Source: Vibrio sp. JPW-9-11-11 (GTDB lineage: Bacteria > Pseudomonadota > Gammaproteobacteria > Enterobacterales > Vibrionaceae). Taken from it: a stretch of 64,000 nt of DNA. Below are positions 19,403 through 31,250 of the stretch, one piece after another. Location: NCBI RefSeq assembly GCF_013369335.1, contig NZ_SZQJ01000005.1:496001-560000 (forward strand), given 5' to 3'. The position numbers and the translations under genes were made by a program. Under the pieces are notes generated by a model. It was not told the DNA's origin and did not search any database. It was given only the letters and a program-made list of their open reading frames with translations. Positions within the stretch are counted from its first letter, which is position 1. Each line of letters opens with the position of its first letter.

Positions 19403-19789
19403 CCACAAGTAAAATATTTTTAGGCTGTGAAAATGCACCGGTAAAAGGAAATATAAGTTAAAAAGGACAGGCACTTATAAAAACGCAACCTAGACTATCT
19501 TTATCAATGCATCTTTCAGTCGACATCCCCATCAAATCCAGTGAGTTATTAGGTAAATTCTCGGTGTTTAGGCGTGATTTTTAGCAGTTTTACGCTTTTT
19601 AAGGCGAGTGACATCAGCAAAACGTGCTTTGAGAGAGGTTGAGAGGGAAGTAGGGGCAGAGGTTTAGATATCTGGAAGCCGAAGGCCTGAGACTCGCTTT
19701 CTTTTGAGAGTCGGTAGAGCACGCTTTACCGATGCTTTTTTACCAATTGAATTCTCCTTTCCAGTTTCTCTAATCAACTTTTTTTCGTT
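19403..19789. other. Vestigial, probably formerly coding sequence
   Basis: No intact gene lies in these 387 bases. Short protein-like frames remain on the plus strand, such as KTQPRLSLSMHLSVDIPI around 19480-19540 and SAKRALREVEREVG around 19612-19655, and a basic fragment on the minus strand near 19670-19760. The motif GGACAGGCAC at about 19467 resembles repeats I associate with REP-linked transposase remnants in marine gammaproteobacteria; that link is from memory and weak. The best reading is degraded mobile DNA bordering the core minus-strand gene. Confidence 0.4.
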
Positions 19790-20341
19790 TCACGTTCTCC
19801 TCTCAAACCGAAAAATCATTCTAGGTTCAAGGCAAACCGGCATTTCTTGCCGCTTAAAACCAATGCTCTGCAGTAAGTTTTGAGAAGCATAGTTGCTGTC
19901 GAACACATCGGCATAAAGCTGGGTTATGCCTTGCTGCTTGAGTTGGTGGATCAACTGCTTGATGGCTAATGAAGCAAAGCCTTTACGTTGGTAGGGAGGG
20001 GATATCCAGTAATAGATAAAGGCGTGAGGTTGTCGCTGGTCAGTGTGTAGGTAGTAACCCACACAACCGATGAGGCCAAACTCGTGATGAAATACCCCTC
20101 GCCGAGTATGTGGCTTGCCACTGTTTTCTAAAATGTAATTCTGAGCACTTTCAATGGAGTTTATCGGTGAGCAATTCAACGCTTGGCAGATGTCTTTACT
20201 CATGCGTTTTAGTATGATCGGTGCATGCTTAAGATGAATAGGCGCCAGCTGAATCGTATTTGCTTGTGGAATCACATCCGTTTTGGCGGTTTGCTTTTTA
20301 ACGTTGTGATTGTTGAATTGTTTTAAAGGGCTAACCTGCAT
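19790..20341 (-). CDS. GNAT family N-acetyltransferase (RimJ/RimL-like)
   Basis: This 183-residue protein is a predicted acetyl-CoA-dependent N-acetyltransferase. The acetyl-CoA-binding motif A is clear: YYWISPPYQRKGFASLAI, with QRKGFA as the Q/RxxGxA loop, then DVFDSNYASQNLLQSIGF as motif B and the closing strands. The overall form (xxNxxSxxLLxxxGF) is that of the RimJ/RimL type acting on a protein or small molecule. The substrate cannot be predicted. The first 30 residues lack the fold and may be a flexible lead or a start chosen too early. It stands alone on the minus strand next to the accessory patch. Confidence 0.8.
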   Translation of the reverse strand: MQVSPLKQFNNHNVKKQTAKTDVIPQANTIQLAPIHLKHAPIILKRMSKDICQALNCSPINSIESAQNYILENSGKPHTRRGVFHHEFGLIGCVGYYLHTDQRQPHAFIYYWISPPYQRKGFASLAIKQLIHQLKQQGITQLYADVFDSNYASQNLLQSIGFKRQEMPVCLEPRMIFRFERRT

Positions 20342-20535
20342 AAATAAGAGTTTGAAAGTGCTGCAAAGCGCCTAGCTACTCATGACGTTATTGTTGAAAG
20401 TTAATGTAGTACTAGTGAGTAACTTTCTCTCCGTAGATCCCATCAATAACCCAGTTCAAATAACGAAATTACTACAAGCCCAGTAACACAGAATGGGGCA
20501 AGAATGAGTCACAGCGGCTATCGAGTTTGTACCTA

Positions 20536-22353
20536 TCACTCTTCACTATTTATCTGTTTAAACTGCAGCTCAACCAAACGCTGGTAGAGCTCGCAGCTCT
20601 GGAGGAGGCTATTGTGATCGCCGATATCGACCAACCTGCCCCTATCCAGTACGGCTATTTGGTCTGCATGCTGAATCGTCGATAGCCGATGAGCAATAAT
20701 GATGGTCGTTCTTCCCTGCATCAACTCCACCAGCGCTTGCTGAACTTGGAGCTCACTTTCGCTGTCTAATGCGCTGGTCGCTTCATCGAGCAATAAAATG
20801 TCTGGGTCTTTCAATATTGCCCGGGCAATCGCAATACGTTGCCTTTGCCCGCCAGACAATCGAACGCCGCGCTCACCTAAGAAACTGTGGTAGCCTTGCG
20901 GCAAATTCTCGATAAACTCATGGGCATGGGCCTTTTTCGCCGCTTCGATAACCTCTTGGTCGCTCGCCTCAGGTCGTCCATAACGAATGTTGTAAAAAAC
21001 GTCGTGGCTGAACAGGGCCGGTTGCTGCGGCACCAGCGCCATTTTATTGCGCAGTTGCCGCGGATCTAGGTGGCGAAGGTCTGTACCACCCAGGGTGATG
21101 GCACCTTGCTCGGGGTCGTAAAAGCGCTGTAGCAGTTCAAAAATGGTACTTTTCCCTGCTCCCGATGGCCCGACTAAGGCGAGTGTTTTACCCTCCTCTA
21201 GCGCGAGACTGAGTTGATCCAGCGCCGGTTGTTGCAGTCTTGACGGGTAACAAAACGACACTGCTGCAAACTCGAGTCGAGCCGAAAGTTCGCTGGCTTC
21301 AATCGCAGAGGGATTGGAGGTGACGATGTCGCTTTGGACTTTTAACAGTTCGATTAATCGTTCGGTCGCACCGGCAGCGCGCTGCAACTCTCCCATGACC
21401 TCTGACAGTGTTGCCAATGACGAGGCAACGATGATCGCGTAAAACACAAACGCACCTAAGTCACCACCCGATATCGTCCCAGAAATGACGTCACTGCCTC
21501 CGACCCACAACATGCCTGAAATCGCACTAAACACGATAACAATGACGCCTGAAATCAATATTGCACGTTGTTTTACTCGCTGCAGGCCAACTTGATACGC
21601 TTTTTCCACTTGCTGGGCGAACATTGACTGCTCTTGGTACTCACGACTGTAGCTTTGAACCGTCTTTACCTGCTCTATCGCTTCTCCAGCATACCTGCCT
21701 ACGTCGGCCATTGAATCTTGACTTTGTCGTGATAAAAAACGAACTCGACGCCCATAATAGAGAATAGGCACCAAGATAAACGGCACGCTTGTGAGCACAA
21801 TCAAAGTCAGTTTTACATTGGTGGCGAATAGCATAATGGTGGCGCCAACACACATTAGCGCGCTGCGCATCGCCATTGAAAAAGAAGACCCGATAATGCT
21901 TTGTAACAGTGTGGTATCCGTGGTGAGACGCGACATAATTTCGCCACTACCATTGGTCTCAAAGTAGCTTGGATGAAGGGTAATAACGTGATTGAACACG
22001 GCCTGGCGAATATCGGCACTGACTCGCTCACCAACTGAAGAGACCAAGTAGAAGCGAAAATAAGTGCCGATGGAGATCAACAAGGTGACCAACAAAATAA
22101 ACTGAATAGCATTGCCAAGCTGTTGATGTGACTGACTGGCGAAACCTTGGTCTATCAGTAATCTCACCCCATGCCCAACTGACAACGTTAATGTCGCGGT
22201 CACAATCAACGCCGCCAACGCCGCGGCCACTCGCCAGCGATAGGGCCGCACGAAACGCATCAACTCGGCAAGGATCGTAAGGCTTTTCTGTTGACTGGGC
22301 TTCTCATCTGTCTGAGAGGATGGCTCCATTTGCTTTACTTTGGGCGTGGTCAT
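20536..22353 (-). CDS. MsbA-like ABC transporter (fused permease and ATPase)
   Basis: This 605-residue half-transporter is predicted to form a homodimeric inner-membrane exporter of lipids, drugs or peptides. A hydrophilic lead of about 25 residues is followed by a six-helix ABC type I exporter domain (about 35-320). The ATPase domain has Walker A GPSGAGKST, signature LSGGQRQRIAIARA, Walker B ILLLDEATSALD and the switch His in IIIAHRLST. It resembles MsbA, but the true msbA usually sits with lpxK, which is absent here, so I give no symbol. It lies downstream of katG on the same strand, separated by a terminator, so it is probably its own unit. Confidence 0.85.
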   Translation of the reverse strand: MTTPKVKQMEPSSQTDEKPSQQKSLTILAELMRFVRPYRWRVAAALAALIVTATLTLSVGHGVRLLIDQGFASQSHQQLGNAIQFILLVTLLISIGTYFRFYLVSSVGERVSADIRQAVFNHVITLHPSYFETNGSGEIMSRLTTDTTLLQSIIGSSFSMAMRSALMCVGATIMLFATNVKLTLIVLTSVPFILVPILYYGRRVRFLSRQSQDSMADVGRYAGEAIEQVKTVQSYSREYQEQSMFAQQVEKAYQVGLQRVKQRAILISGVIVIVFSAISGMLWVGGSDVISGTISGGDLGAFVFYAIIVASSLATLSEVMGELQRAAGATERLIELLKVQSDIVTSNPSAIEASELSARLEFAAVSFCYPSRLQQPALDQLSLALEEGKTLALVGPSGAGKSTIFELLQRFYDPEQGAITLGGTDLRHLDPRQLRNKMALVPQQPALFSHDVFYNIRYGRPEASDQEVIEAAKKAHAHEFIENLPQGYHSFLGERGVRLSGGQRQRIAIARAILKDPDILLLDEATSALDSESELQVQQALVELMQGRTTIIIAHRLSTIQHADQIAVLDRGRLVDIGDHNSLLQSCELYQRLVELQFKQINSEE

Positions 22354-22420
22354 AGTGCTTCCTTACCTGACGTTGATAACACCAACATACACACACCACC
22401 GCGATTAAACAAACGCCAGA

Positions 22421-22450
22421 AAAGAAAAAGGCCATTACTATGAATGGCCT
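22421..22450 (-). terminator. Terminator after katG
   Basis: Perfect arms AGGCCATT and AATGGCCT enclose a 6-base loop. On the minus strand the stem is followed by TTTTTCTTTT. It separates katG from the ABC transporter gene. Confidence 0.85.
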
Positions 22451-22478
22451 AGATTAAATCAAGTGGATGTCACTGTGA

Positions 22479-24650
<2,172 letters not shown>

Positions 24651-24754
24651 CTATCCTTTTGTATCATTGACCTTATTTACGTCATTAAGGATAGACAACA
24701 AAGCGCTCAGACACCCATTGATTACTTCTATTTCATTGATGGGTAAAAACAATC

Positions 24755-24784
24755 AAAAAAAAGCCAGGGCTAAAAGCCCTGGCT
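24755..24784 (-). terminator. Terminator after the small outer-membrane protein gene
   Basis: Perfect arms AGCCAGGGC and GCCCTGGCT surround a loop of 5 bases. The A-run on the left is a T-tract on the minus strand, directly past the stop of the barrel gene. Confidence 0.9.
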
Positions 24785-24810
24785 AAGTGCCATTCGTGTT
24801 TAGAGCCAGC

Positions 24811-25302
24811 TTATAAGAAGTGGAAGGTTGCGTTAAGAGAGAAGTTTTTTACGTCTTCTTCTTTCATTGAGAATACGTTGTAGCTAGCGCCAAACGAAAT
24901 TGGCCCCATCATAAAGTACTCAGCGCCAACACCGTACATCATATCCACTTCGTCTTCTTTAAAGCTGTTGCCCGTTAACTCGTATGAGTGTATGCCTGCT
25001 TTTGCATAAACATGTAGCGGACCAAAATCAATACTTGGCTTAGCGGCAAAATAAACCCCAGAGCCCTCTAGGTCACCGGTGTAGTTACCGTAAGTGACGT
25101 TGTCGAAGTCACCAAAGTTTTGATAGCCCGCTTCCAAACCGATAAAAGGCAGGATACCAGTACCCACGTGAACGTTGTATGACGTCGCAGATTCATTGCC
25201 TAGATCAGCCTGACCTACACTCGCGCTGCCGTAGATCCATGAATCTGCCGAAGCAGTAGCGGATGCGCCAATCAAAGCTAGCGCCAGTAGTGTCTTTTTC
25301 AT
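24811..25302 (-). CDS. Small outer-membrane beta-barrel protein
   Basis: This 163-residue protein begins with a clear signal peptide (MKKTLLALALIGASATASA, cleavage expected after about residue 19). The mature part is made of alternating amphipathic strands rich in Gly, Tyr and Phe, such as WIYGSASVGQADLG, HVYAKAGIHSYEL and GVGAEYFMMGP, and it ends with the strand LNATFHFL. A terminal Leu/Phe after an aromatic strand is typical of proteins handled by the BAM complex. This fits an eight-stranded OmpA/OmpX-like barrel with short loops. The role is unknown; such proteins often serve in surface stability or adhesion. It is flanked by its own terminator and the start-side gap before hrpA. Confidence 0.82.
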   Translation of the reverse strand: MKKTLLALALIGASATASADSWIYGSASVGQADLGNESATSYNVHVGTGILPFIGLEAGYQNFGDFDNVTYGNYTGDLEGSGVYFAAKPSIDFGPLHVYAKAGIHSYELTGNSFKEDEVDMMYGVGAEYFMMGPISFGASYNVFSMKEEDVKNFSLNATFHFL

Positions 25303-25405
25303 AATAAACCTTCTCTAGTGTTAGGCTGCAGAGGCTCACGCTGGCAAACCTCTGCCGTGTTTGTCAAAATTCCGAACGGTATAAGTATTTATGCAATTTA
25401 TATAC

Positions 25406-28400
25406 CTAGCAAGCTTCAATCGCCATTTTTATTCGCTTATCAGAAACAGGATAAGGTGTGCCCAGTTGCTGGGCAAAATAACTCACGCGCAACTCTTCGA
25501 GCATCCAACGGATCTCTTTCACCTTGTCTGGCACTGCCACCCCTTTCGGAATCTTATTAAGCAGCTCTTTGTAATCGTTGGTTACGGATTCAATCTTTAG
25601 CATATGCAGTCGATCTTTGTTCGGATCGATCGGCAGTTTCTCCATTCGACGCTCAATCGCTTTCATGTAGCGCAAAATGTCAGGCAGGCGCTGCCAACCA
25701 CACTCGGTGGCAAAGCCCTTAAAGATCAGTCCTTCCATTTGCGCTTTGATGTCCGACAAGGCAAACGCCATACTAAAATCAATCTTACCTTTGAGCTTTT
25801 TGTTGATGTTAAAGGCAGTGGTCAAAATCGTTTCTACCTGTTGAGCAATCTCAACCACAGTGTCGCCCAATTCGGCGCGAACATACTCTTTCAACTGTTC
25901 GAACTCTTCAGGTTGCCAGACCAATCCGCCCTTCTGTTCTATTAACTTGTCCACCCCACATGCGATGCAATCGTCAATAAGGTCGAGCACTTTTCCATAC
26001 GGGTTGAAATAAAGGCCCAATTTGGATTTGTTCGGTAGATTTGAATGCAAGTATTTGATCGGTGAAGGAACATTGAGCAAAACTAAGCGGCGTTGACCCG
26101 CTTTCATCGCCTGAACTTGCTCCTGTTCAGTTTCGTACAGCTTGATCTCGACACTGTCTTTACTGTCCACGATGGCGGGGTAAGCCTTCACCTCGTAGCC
26201 ACCGCGCTTCTGCTGATAAACTTTGGGCAGTTCGCCAAAACTCCACGTATGTAGGCCTTGTTGTTCGATATCGTCATCAGCCACTTTAGATAAGGTTTGC
26301 TGAACTTTATCTTTTAGGCTCTCTTTCAGCTCGTGTAAATCACGGTGTTCTTTCAACTTACGATTGCGATGGTCAACGGCGCGGAACGTCACCTTAAGAT
26401 GATCAGGAACTTGGTCGTAATTCCAATCTTCGCGCAATACTTCCACCCCAGTCATTCGACGCAGCTCTTTTTCAAGCGCATCGAGCAGCGGCGACTCCAT
26501 TGGTGTCGATCGGGCTAAAAATGCATCCGCATAATTGGGCGCAGGAACAAAATTTTTGCGCACGGTTTTGGGCAAAGACTTGATGAGACTGACGACCAAC
26601 TCATGGCGCAGCCCCGGAATTTGCCAGTCAAACCCAGCGGGCTCAACTTGGTTAAGGATTGGCAATGGCAAATGCACGGTGACACCATCGCTGTCTTCGC
26701 CCGGTTCAAACTGATAACTGAGTTTAAGTTTAAGCCCGTTTTGATGCCAGAAATTCGGGTAGTCCAAGTCAGTGACATGGCTGGCATCGCCCTTAAACAG
26801 CATCTCTTTTTCAAAGTTAAGCAGCTCAGGGTTAGTTTTCGCCGCCGACTTCCACCAAGTATCAAAGTGACGACCTGACACCACCTCCGTACCAACACGC
26901 TGGTCGTAAAAGTCGAACAGTTCGTCATCATCGACCAAGATATCGCGGCGACGTGACTTGTGTTCGAGCTCTTCAACTTCTTGCAACAGCTTACGGTTCT
27001 GTTTGAAAAAGGCGTGCTTAGTTTCCCATTCTCCTTCAACTAATGCACTGCGGATAAAGAGTTCACGGCTAACCACAGGATCGATACTGCTATAGTTGAC
27101 CAGGCGTTTAGGTACAATAGGAATGCCATACAGCATCACCTTTTCATGGGCCATCACCGCCGCTCGCTTTTTCGACCAATGAGGTTCGCTGTAGCTGCGT
27201 TTGATCAGGTGTTTTGCCAAAGGTTCAATCCATTCGGGTTGAATTTTGGCGATAATACGTCCCCAAAGCTTAGAGGTTTCGACCAACTCGGCCGACATGA
27301 TCCACTTCGGTTGCTTCTTAAACAGACCAGAAGCGGGGAAGATATGAAACCTCGCATTCCGCGCACCTTGATATTCATTCTTCTCTTGGTCTTTGATACC
27401 AATATGAGACAGCAAGCCAACCAAAATCGCACTGTGGACGCCTTGGTAGCTGGCGGGCTCGTCATTGAGCTTAAAACCCATTTCACGCATCGCTTGGTGA
27501 ACTTGGAAGTAGACGTCTTGCCACTCGCGCACGCGCAAGTAATTGAGATAATCCTGCTTACACTGTTTACGGAACTGATTGCCTGACAATTGCTTTTGCT
27601 GTTTTTGGATATAGTCCCACAGATTAACAAAGGTCAGGAAGTCGGACTCTTCATGGAAGAAACGGCGATGCTTATCATCAGACGACTGCTGTTTATCACT
27701 CGGACGTTCACGCGGGTCTTGAATAGACAACGCAGAAGCAATGATCATTAGCTCTTTCAACGCGCCGTATTTAGGCGCCTCAAGCACCATGCGCGCTAAA
27801 CGAGGGTCGATCGGCAACTTCGCGAGTTGGCGACCTGTTGCCGTAAGACGTTTTTTCGGATCTTTGGCTTTGTCATTAATCGCACCCAGCTCTTCAAGTA
27901 GGCGCACACCGTCTTGAATATTACGCTTATCTGGCGCTTCAACAAACGGGAACGCTTCAATGTCACCTAGCCCGAGTGCGGTCATCTGTAATATGACCGA
28001 AGCCAAGTTGGTGCGTAAGATTTCAGGGTCAGTAAACTCTGGGCGAGCGTTAAAATCTTCCTCAGAATAGAGGCGAATACAGATCCCCTCTTCGACACGA
28101 CCACAGCGACCTTTACGCTGGTTGGCGCTGGCCTGAGATACGGGCTCGATAGGTAGACGCTGCACTTTGGTGCGGTAACTGTAGCGGCTAATACGTGCAG
28201 TACCCGGGTCAATCACGTACTTAATCCCAGGTACGGTCAACGAGGTTTCGGCGACGTTGGTCGCGAGCACAATACGACGTCCAGCGTGGGGCTGGAAGAT
28301 TTTATTCTGCTCGCCAGCAGACAAACGCGCGTAAAGCGGCACTATCTCTGTGCTCTTCAAATTGCGCTTCGCCAAGGCATCGGCAGTATCACGGATTTCT

Positions 28401-29335
28401 CGCTCACCGTTCATAAAGATAAGGATGTCACCTAGCCCTTCGTCACACAGCTCGTCGACCGCTTCGAAAATGCCTTCCAACTGATCACGGTCGCCATCGT
28501 CGTCACCGCTAAGTGGACGGTAACGGGTCTCAACAGGATAGGTGCGACCGGAGACTTCAATAATTGGCGCGTCATTAAAATGCTTAGAAAAGCGCTCTGG
28601 GTCGATGGTCGCCGAAGTGATGATCACTTTAAGGTCGGGGCGTTTTGGCAGCAGTTCTTTTAGGTAGCCTAAGATGAAGTCGATATTAAGACTGCGTTCG
28701 TGAGCTTCATCGATGATGATGGTGTCGTACTGATTAAGGAATCGATCGTGCTGGATTTCAGCTAACAAGATACCGTCAGTCATCAATTTAATTTGGGTAT
28801 TTTCTGAGATTTGATCGTTAAAGCGGACCTTGTAACCGACAAACTCACCCAATTTGGTTTGCATCTCTTCCGCGATACGGTTGGCCACCGAACGCGCAGC
28901 AAGACGACGAGGCTGGGTGTGGCCAATTAGGCCAAATTTACCCCGGCCCAACTCAGCACAGATTTTGGGCAACTGAGTGGTTTTACCCGACCCGGTTTCA
29001 CCAGCCACGATCACCACTTGATTGTGTTCAATCGCGTGCGCAATATCGTCTTTCTTCTGACTGACTGGCAAAAGTTCAGGGTACTCAATCGTCGCGGAGA
29101 CTGAACCACGCTGTTCGGCTTCCATCATCGACTTGGCAATGTCGAGCGCGATCTCGTCAAATACGGCGTGGCGCGCGGCGTCTTTTTTGATTTTATTTGC
29201 CCCGGAAATACGCTTACTTAAACGAAATCTGTCTTTCAACATGCACTGACTCAGTGCTTTGCGTAACGATGCCGCGCTGTTCGCCTGAGCTTGATTGTCA
29301 GGGGCGGCTGAGTTGTTTGGCTGTGACGAAGTCAA
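25406..29335 (-). CDS. hrpA: DEAH-box ATP-dependent RNA helicase HrpA
   Basis: HrpA is a large cytoplasmic RNA helicase; in E. coli it helps process fimbrial mRNA and rescue collided ribosomes. The 1309-residue length is normal for the family. Motif I GETGSGKTTQ is at about 112-121, then TQPRRLAARSVA (Ia), DEAHERSLN (II), ITSATIDPERF (III), TNVAETSLTVPGIKYVIDPG (V) and QRKGRCGRVEEG (VI). The helicase-associated and OB-like regions follow, and the long DUF3418 type C-terminus fills the rest. The N-terminal 30 residues are Gln/Asn/Ala-rich and low in complexity. It appears monocistronic. Confidence 0.94.
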   Translation of the reverse strand: MTSSQPNNSAAPDNQAQANSAASLRKALSQCMLKDRFRLSKRISGANKIKKDAARHAVFDEIALDIAKSMMEAEQRGSVSATIEYPELLPVSQKKDDIAHAIEHNQVVIVAGETGSGKTTQLPKICAELGRGKFGLIGHTQPRRLAARSVANRIAEEMQTKLGEFVGYKVRFNDQISENTQIKLMTDGILLAEIQHDRFLNQYDTIIIDEAHERSLNIDFILGYLKELLPKRPDLKVIITSATIDPERFSKHFNDAPIIEVSGRTYPVETRYRPLSGDDDGDRDQLEGIFEAVDELCDEGLGDILIFMNGEREIRDTADALAKRNLKSTEIVPLYARLSAGEQNKIFQPHAGRRIVLATNVAETSLTVPGIKYVIDPGTARISRYSYRTKVQRLPIEPVSQASANQRKGRCGRVEEGICIRLYSEEDFNARPEFTDPEILRTNLASVILQMTALGLGDIEAFPFVEAPDKRNIQDGVRLLEELGAINDKAKDPKKRLTATGRQLAKLPIDPRLARMVLEAPKYGALKELMIIASALSIQDPRERPSDKQQSSDDKHRRFFHEESDFLTFVNLWDYIQKQQKQLSGNQFRKQCKQDYLNYLRVREWQDVYFQVHQAMREMGFKLNDEPASYQGVHSAILVGLLSHIGIKDQEKNEYQGARNARFHIFPASGLFKKQPKWIMSAELVETSKLWGRIIAKIQPEWIEPLAKHLIKRSYSEPHWSKKRAAVMAHEKVMLYGIPIVPKRLVNYSSIDPVVSRELFIRSALVEGEWETKHAFFKQNRKLLQEVEELEHKSRRRDILVDDDELFDFYDQRVGTEVVSGRHFDTWWKSAAKTNPELLNFEKEMLFKGDASHVTDLDYPNFWHQNGLKLKLSYQFEPGEDSDGVTVHLPLPILNQVEPAGFDWQIPGLRHELVVSLIKSLPKTVRKNFVPAPNYADAFLARSTPMESPLLDALEKELRRMTGVEVLREDWNYDQVPDHLKVTFRAVDHRNRKLKEHRDLHELKESLKDKVQQTLSKVADDDIEQQGLHTWSFGELPKVYQQKRGGYEVKAYPAIVDSKDSVEIKLYETEQEQVQAMKAGQRRLVLLNVPSPIKYLHSNLPNKSKLGLYFNPYGKVLDLIDDCIACGVDKLIEQKGGLVWQPEEFEQLKEYVRAELGDTVVEIAQQVETILTTAFNINKKLKGKIDFSMAFALSDIKAQMEGLIFKGFATECGWQRLPDILRYMKAIERRMEKLPIDPNKDRLHMLKIESVTNDYKELLNKIPKGVAVPDKVKEIRWMLEELRVSYFAQQLGTPYPVSDKRIKMAIEAC

Positions 29336-29393
29336 AGCATTACCTATTCTTTTCTATCGATAAAACTGCGCGGATTGTAGCACAGGTGAGAGT

Positions 29394-29425
29394 AAAAACG
29401 CCCACAACGCGATGCGGGTGGGCGT
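29394..29425 (-). terminator. Terminator after the MipA/OmpV-like gene
   Basis: Arms ACGCCCAC and GTGGGCGT pair around a 12-base loop, with TTTTTAC following on the minus strand. It lies just past the stop of the outer-membrane protein gene and before hrpA begins. Confidence 0.75.
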
Positions 29426-29443
29426 GTGTGACACGACGATCGT

Positions 29444-30763
29444 TCAAAAATCGATCTGTACATAGAGGGTGTTGTAATTGCTCCCCCCTTTGATGCGGCC
29501 AAATTGCGACGCTTTTTCAAAGATCGCACTGCGGTGATGGAGTGAATAGCCAAACCAAACATGCTTGAAGTCAGGTTGATTGAAGAGATCACCAACGTTG
29601 ACATCAAAAGAGAAATCTAGGTAGTTGAGCAGTTTACTTGGCGTATAGCCTTTTCGCTTCATCTCTTCGTGCTCGATATAGGTATAGCTATCAATGTACG
29701 AAAGCCCTTCTGCGACGCCAAACCGCCACTGTGTCGGCCAATCAAACGTGTAATAAGCCTTAATCGCAGCCACGTACTCCGTCGAGGCAGACTGAACCGA
29801 AGATGACCAATGGTGAACGAGGCCAGGCGTCAAGTAGATATCGATCGGCACGCCAAACAGTTCGTCCGTCAACGGATGCCCATAAAATAGCGAGGTCAAT
29901 TGGTTGTTGTATGGATCTTTTTCACGGTTAAAACTGAAAATTTCGCCAATATTGGAAGGCGTCGCCCAGCCGTGCGCCACTCGCCAGTAACGCGGATTAC
30001 TCAACTCTGCCTTGGGCGCTTTGGTTTTATCGTTAAAAAAGCCAAAGCCGAGAAAGAACTCACCCTGAAATCGGTCATCGACGACCGTCGAATTATACGC
30101 GTTGTTATCAAGACGCGTCACACTCGCCCCGCCGAGTAGGTACAGGTTTGAAGCGACATGATAACGGGCTTTGACCCCAGCATTAACATCAATACCCGCA
30201 CCAATCGCCTCTCCGGTGTACGGTTTAAACGCGTAGTACTCACTATTAAAGTCCGCATCTTTATATCGAAGTGTGGTATGAGGTTCGAGTTCCCAATCGC
30301 CCCATTGATAATTGGCCGATGCCGTCAGATTGACATGAAAGCGCATATCTTTATCGCTCATTACTTCGCCATCTAAAGTCCAAGTATCATCGAGTTGGTA
30401 ACTTAGTTGAGCGCCAAAATCGACCGCATCGCCCTGGTAACTATTTTGCGCGGAGGCGGGAATATCAACAAAACGTAACCGCATTAATGCATTAAGTTGA
30501 AACCTATCTTTTTGATACAAATAGGCTCCACCTTGTGTGCCGTCGATAAACACGTGTTCATTTTCAAAGAACATCATAGGCACAAAGGTACTGACAGTTT
30601 GGTCACTGCTGTCAGTTATAAACGGAATAGACGCGGTACGAGATACCGCAGCAATCCCCCACTTTTGCTCCGCTATCACGCCCTTTTCTTGAGCATACGA
30701 TGTGGGAGCCCACAAACCACTGACCGCGATCGAAAGTATCGATAACGAAGTTTTATTTATCAT
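29444..30763 (-). CDS. MipA/OmpV-like outer-membrane protein
   Basis: This 439-residue protein has a signal peptide (residues 1-24, ending SYAQ). The N-terminal half has features of the MipA/OmpV family: VPMMFFENEHVFIDG, an early strand series with GGAYLYQ, and VVDDRFQGEFFLGFGF near residue 245. The C-terminal part, after about residue 260, is a second set of amphipathic strands ending GYSLHHRSAIFEKASQFG and LYVQIDF, which recalls lipid A deacylase (PagL-like) barrels. The terminal Phe fits BAM-dependent insertion. It is roughly 180 residues longer than classical OmpV. MipA is known as a partner of the MltA murein hydrolase, but that role cannot be assumed here. Confidence 0.7.
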   Translation of the reverse strand: MINKTSLSILSIAVSGLWAPTSYAQEKGVIAEQKWGIAAVSRTASIPFITDSSDQTVSTFVPMMFFENEHVFIDGTQGGAYLYQKDRFQLNALMRLRFVDIPASAQNSYQGDAVDFGAQLSYQLDDTWTLDGEVMSDKDMRFHVNLTASANYQWGDWELEPHTTLRYKDADFNSEYYAFKPYTGEAIGAGIDVNAGVKARYHVASNLYLLGGASVTRLDNNAYNSTVVDDRFQGEFFLGFGFFNDKTKAPKAELSNPRYWRVAHGWATPSNIGEIFSFNREKDPYNNQLTSLFYGHPLTDELFGVPIDIYLTPGLVHHWSSSVQSASTEYVAAIKAYYTFDWPTQWRFGVAEGLSYIDSYTYIEHEEMKRKGYTPSKLLNYLDFSFDVNVGDLFNQPDFKHVWFGYSLHHRSAIFEKASQFGRIKGGSNYNTLYVQIDF

Positions 30764-30875
30764 TTTCTATCCAAAAGTAACGTAACCACTCAAAAACCAA
30801 CCAACTAATGTGCTTAATACTTAGGTTTCTGCGCCATTGGTCGTTAAAATAGGAAGATATGATCCCTTAAATCCA

Positions 30876-31247
30876 ATGATTGTGAAAGCATCTGAATTAA
30901 AAAAAAGACTCGATACATTGCCAACCGATTGTGATCCAGACATAGTGACCGGAGAAACTTGGCTGCCTGAGCGCCTATTAGAGACCCACTTAGATAATGA
31001 GCTATTGTTTCTCAGTTTCGATACCGCCCCAGAAGAGTCACAAGGCGAAGAGGAAGGGCGCGGTTTTGTCGAACACGAAGTCGCGATGATTCGCCAGCGT
31101 TTCGAACAGATTCTGGCTGACAGTTCCGACAACAAGACCAAAGCGGATGCTATGTTGGCTCTTTTTTTAATGGGACATGAACGTTCCAGCTCAGAGGTCG
31201 TTGAAATTTTAGAAGACCCCACCCCACCAGACGAGCCGACAGGGTAA
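30876..31247 (+). CDS. Small conserved hypothetical protein paired with the PhoD-like gene
   Basis: This acidic protein of about 123 residues is not one I recognise. I use the ATG giving MIVKASELKKRLDTLP; an in-frame TTG 39 bases upstream is an alternative, and neither has a strong ribosome site. It has no signal peptide or membrane segment. A helix-rich middle with HEVAMIRQRFEQI and KADAMLALFLMGHERS leads to a Pro/Glu-rich end. Its stop lies three bases before the phosphatase start, so the two form one unit and may act together. Confidence 0.7.
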   Translation: MIVKASELKKRLDTLPTDCDPDIVTGETWLPERLLETHLDNELLFLSFDTAPEESQGEEEGRGFVEHEVAMIRQRFEQILADSSDNKTKADAMLALFLMGHERSSSEVVEILEDPTPPDEPTG

Positions 31248-31250
31248 CCC

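Noticed and set aside
25328..25355. Inverted repeat GCAGAGG/CCTCTGC between hrpA and the small barrel gene as a terminator
   Set aside because: The loop is long and no T-run follows on the minus strand, so it is not a convincing terminator for hrpA.
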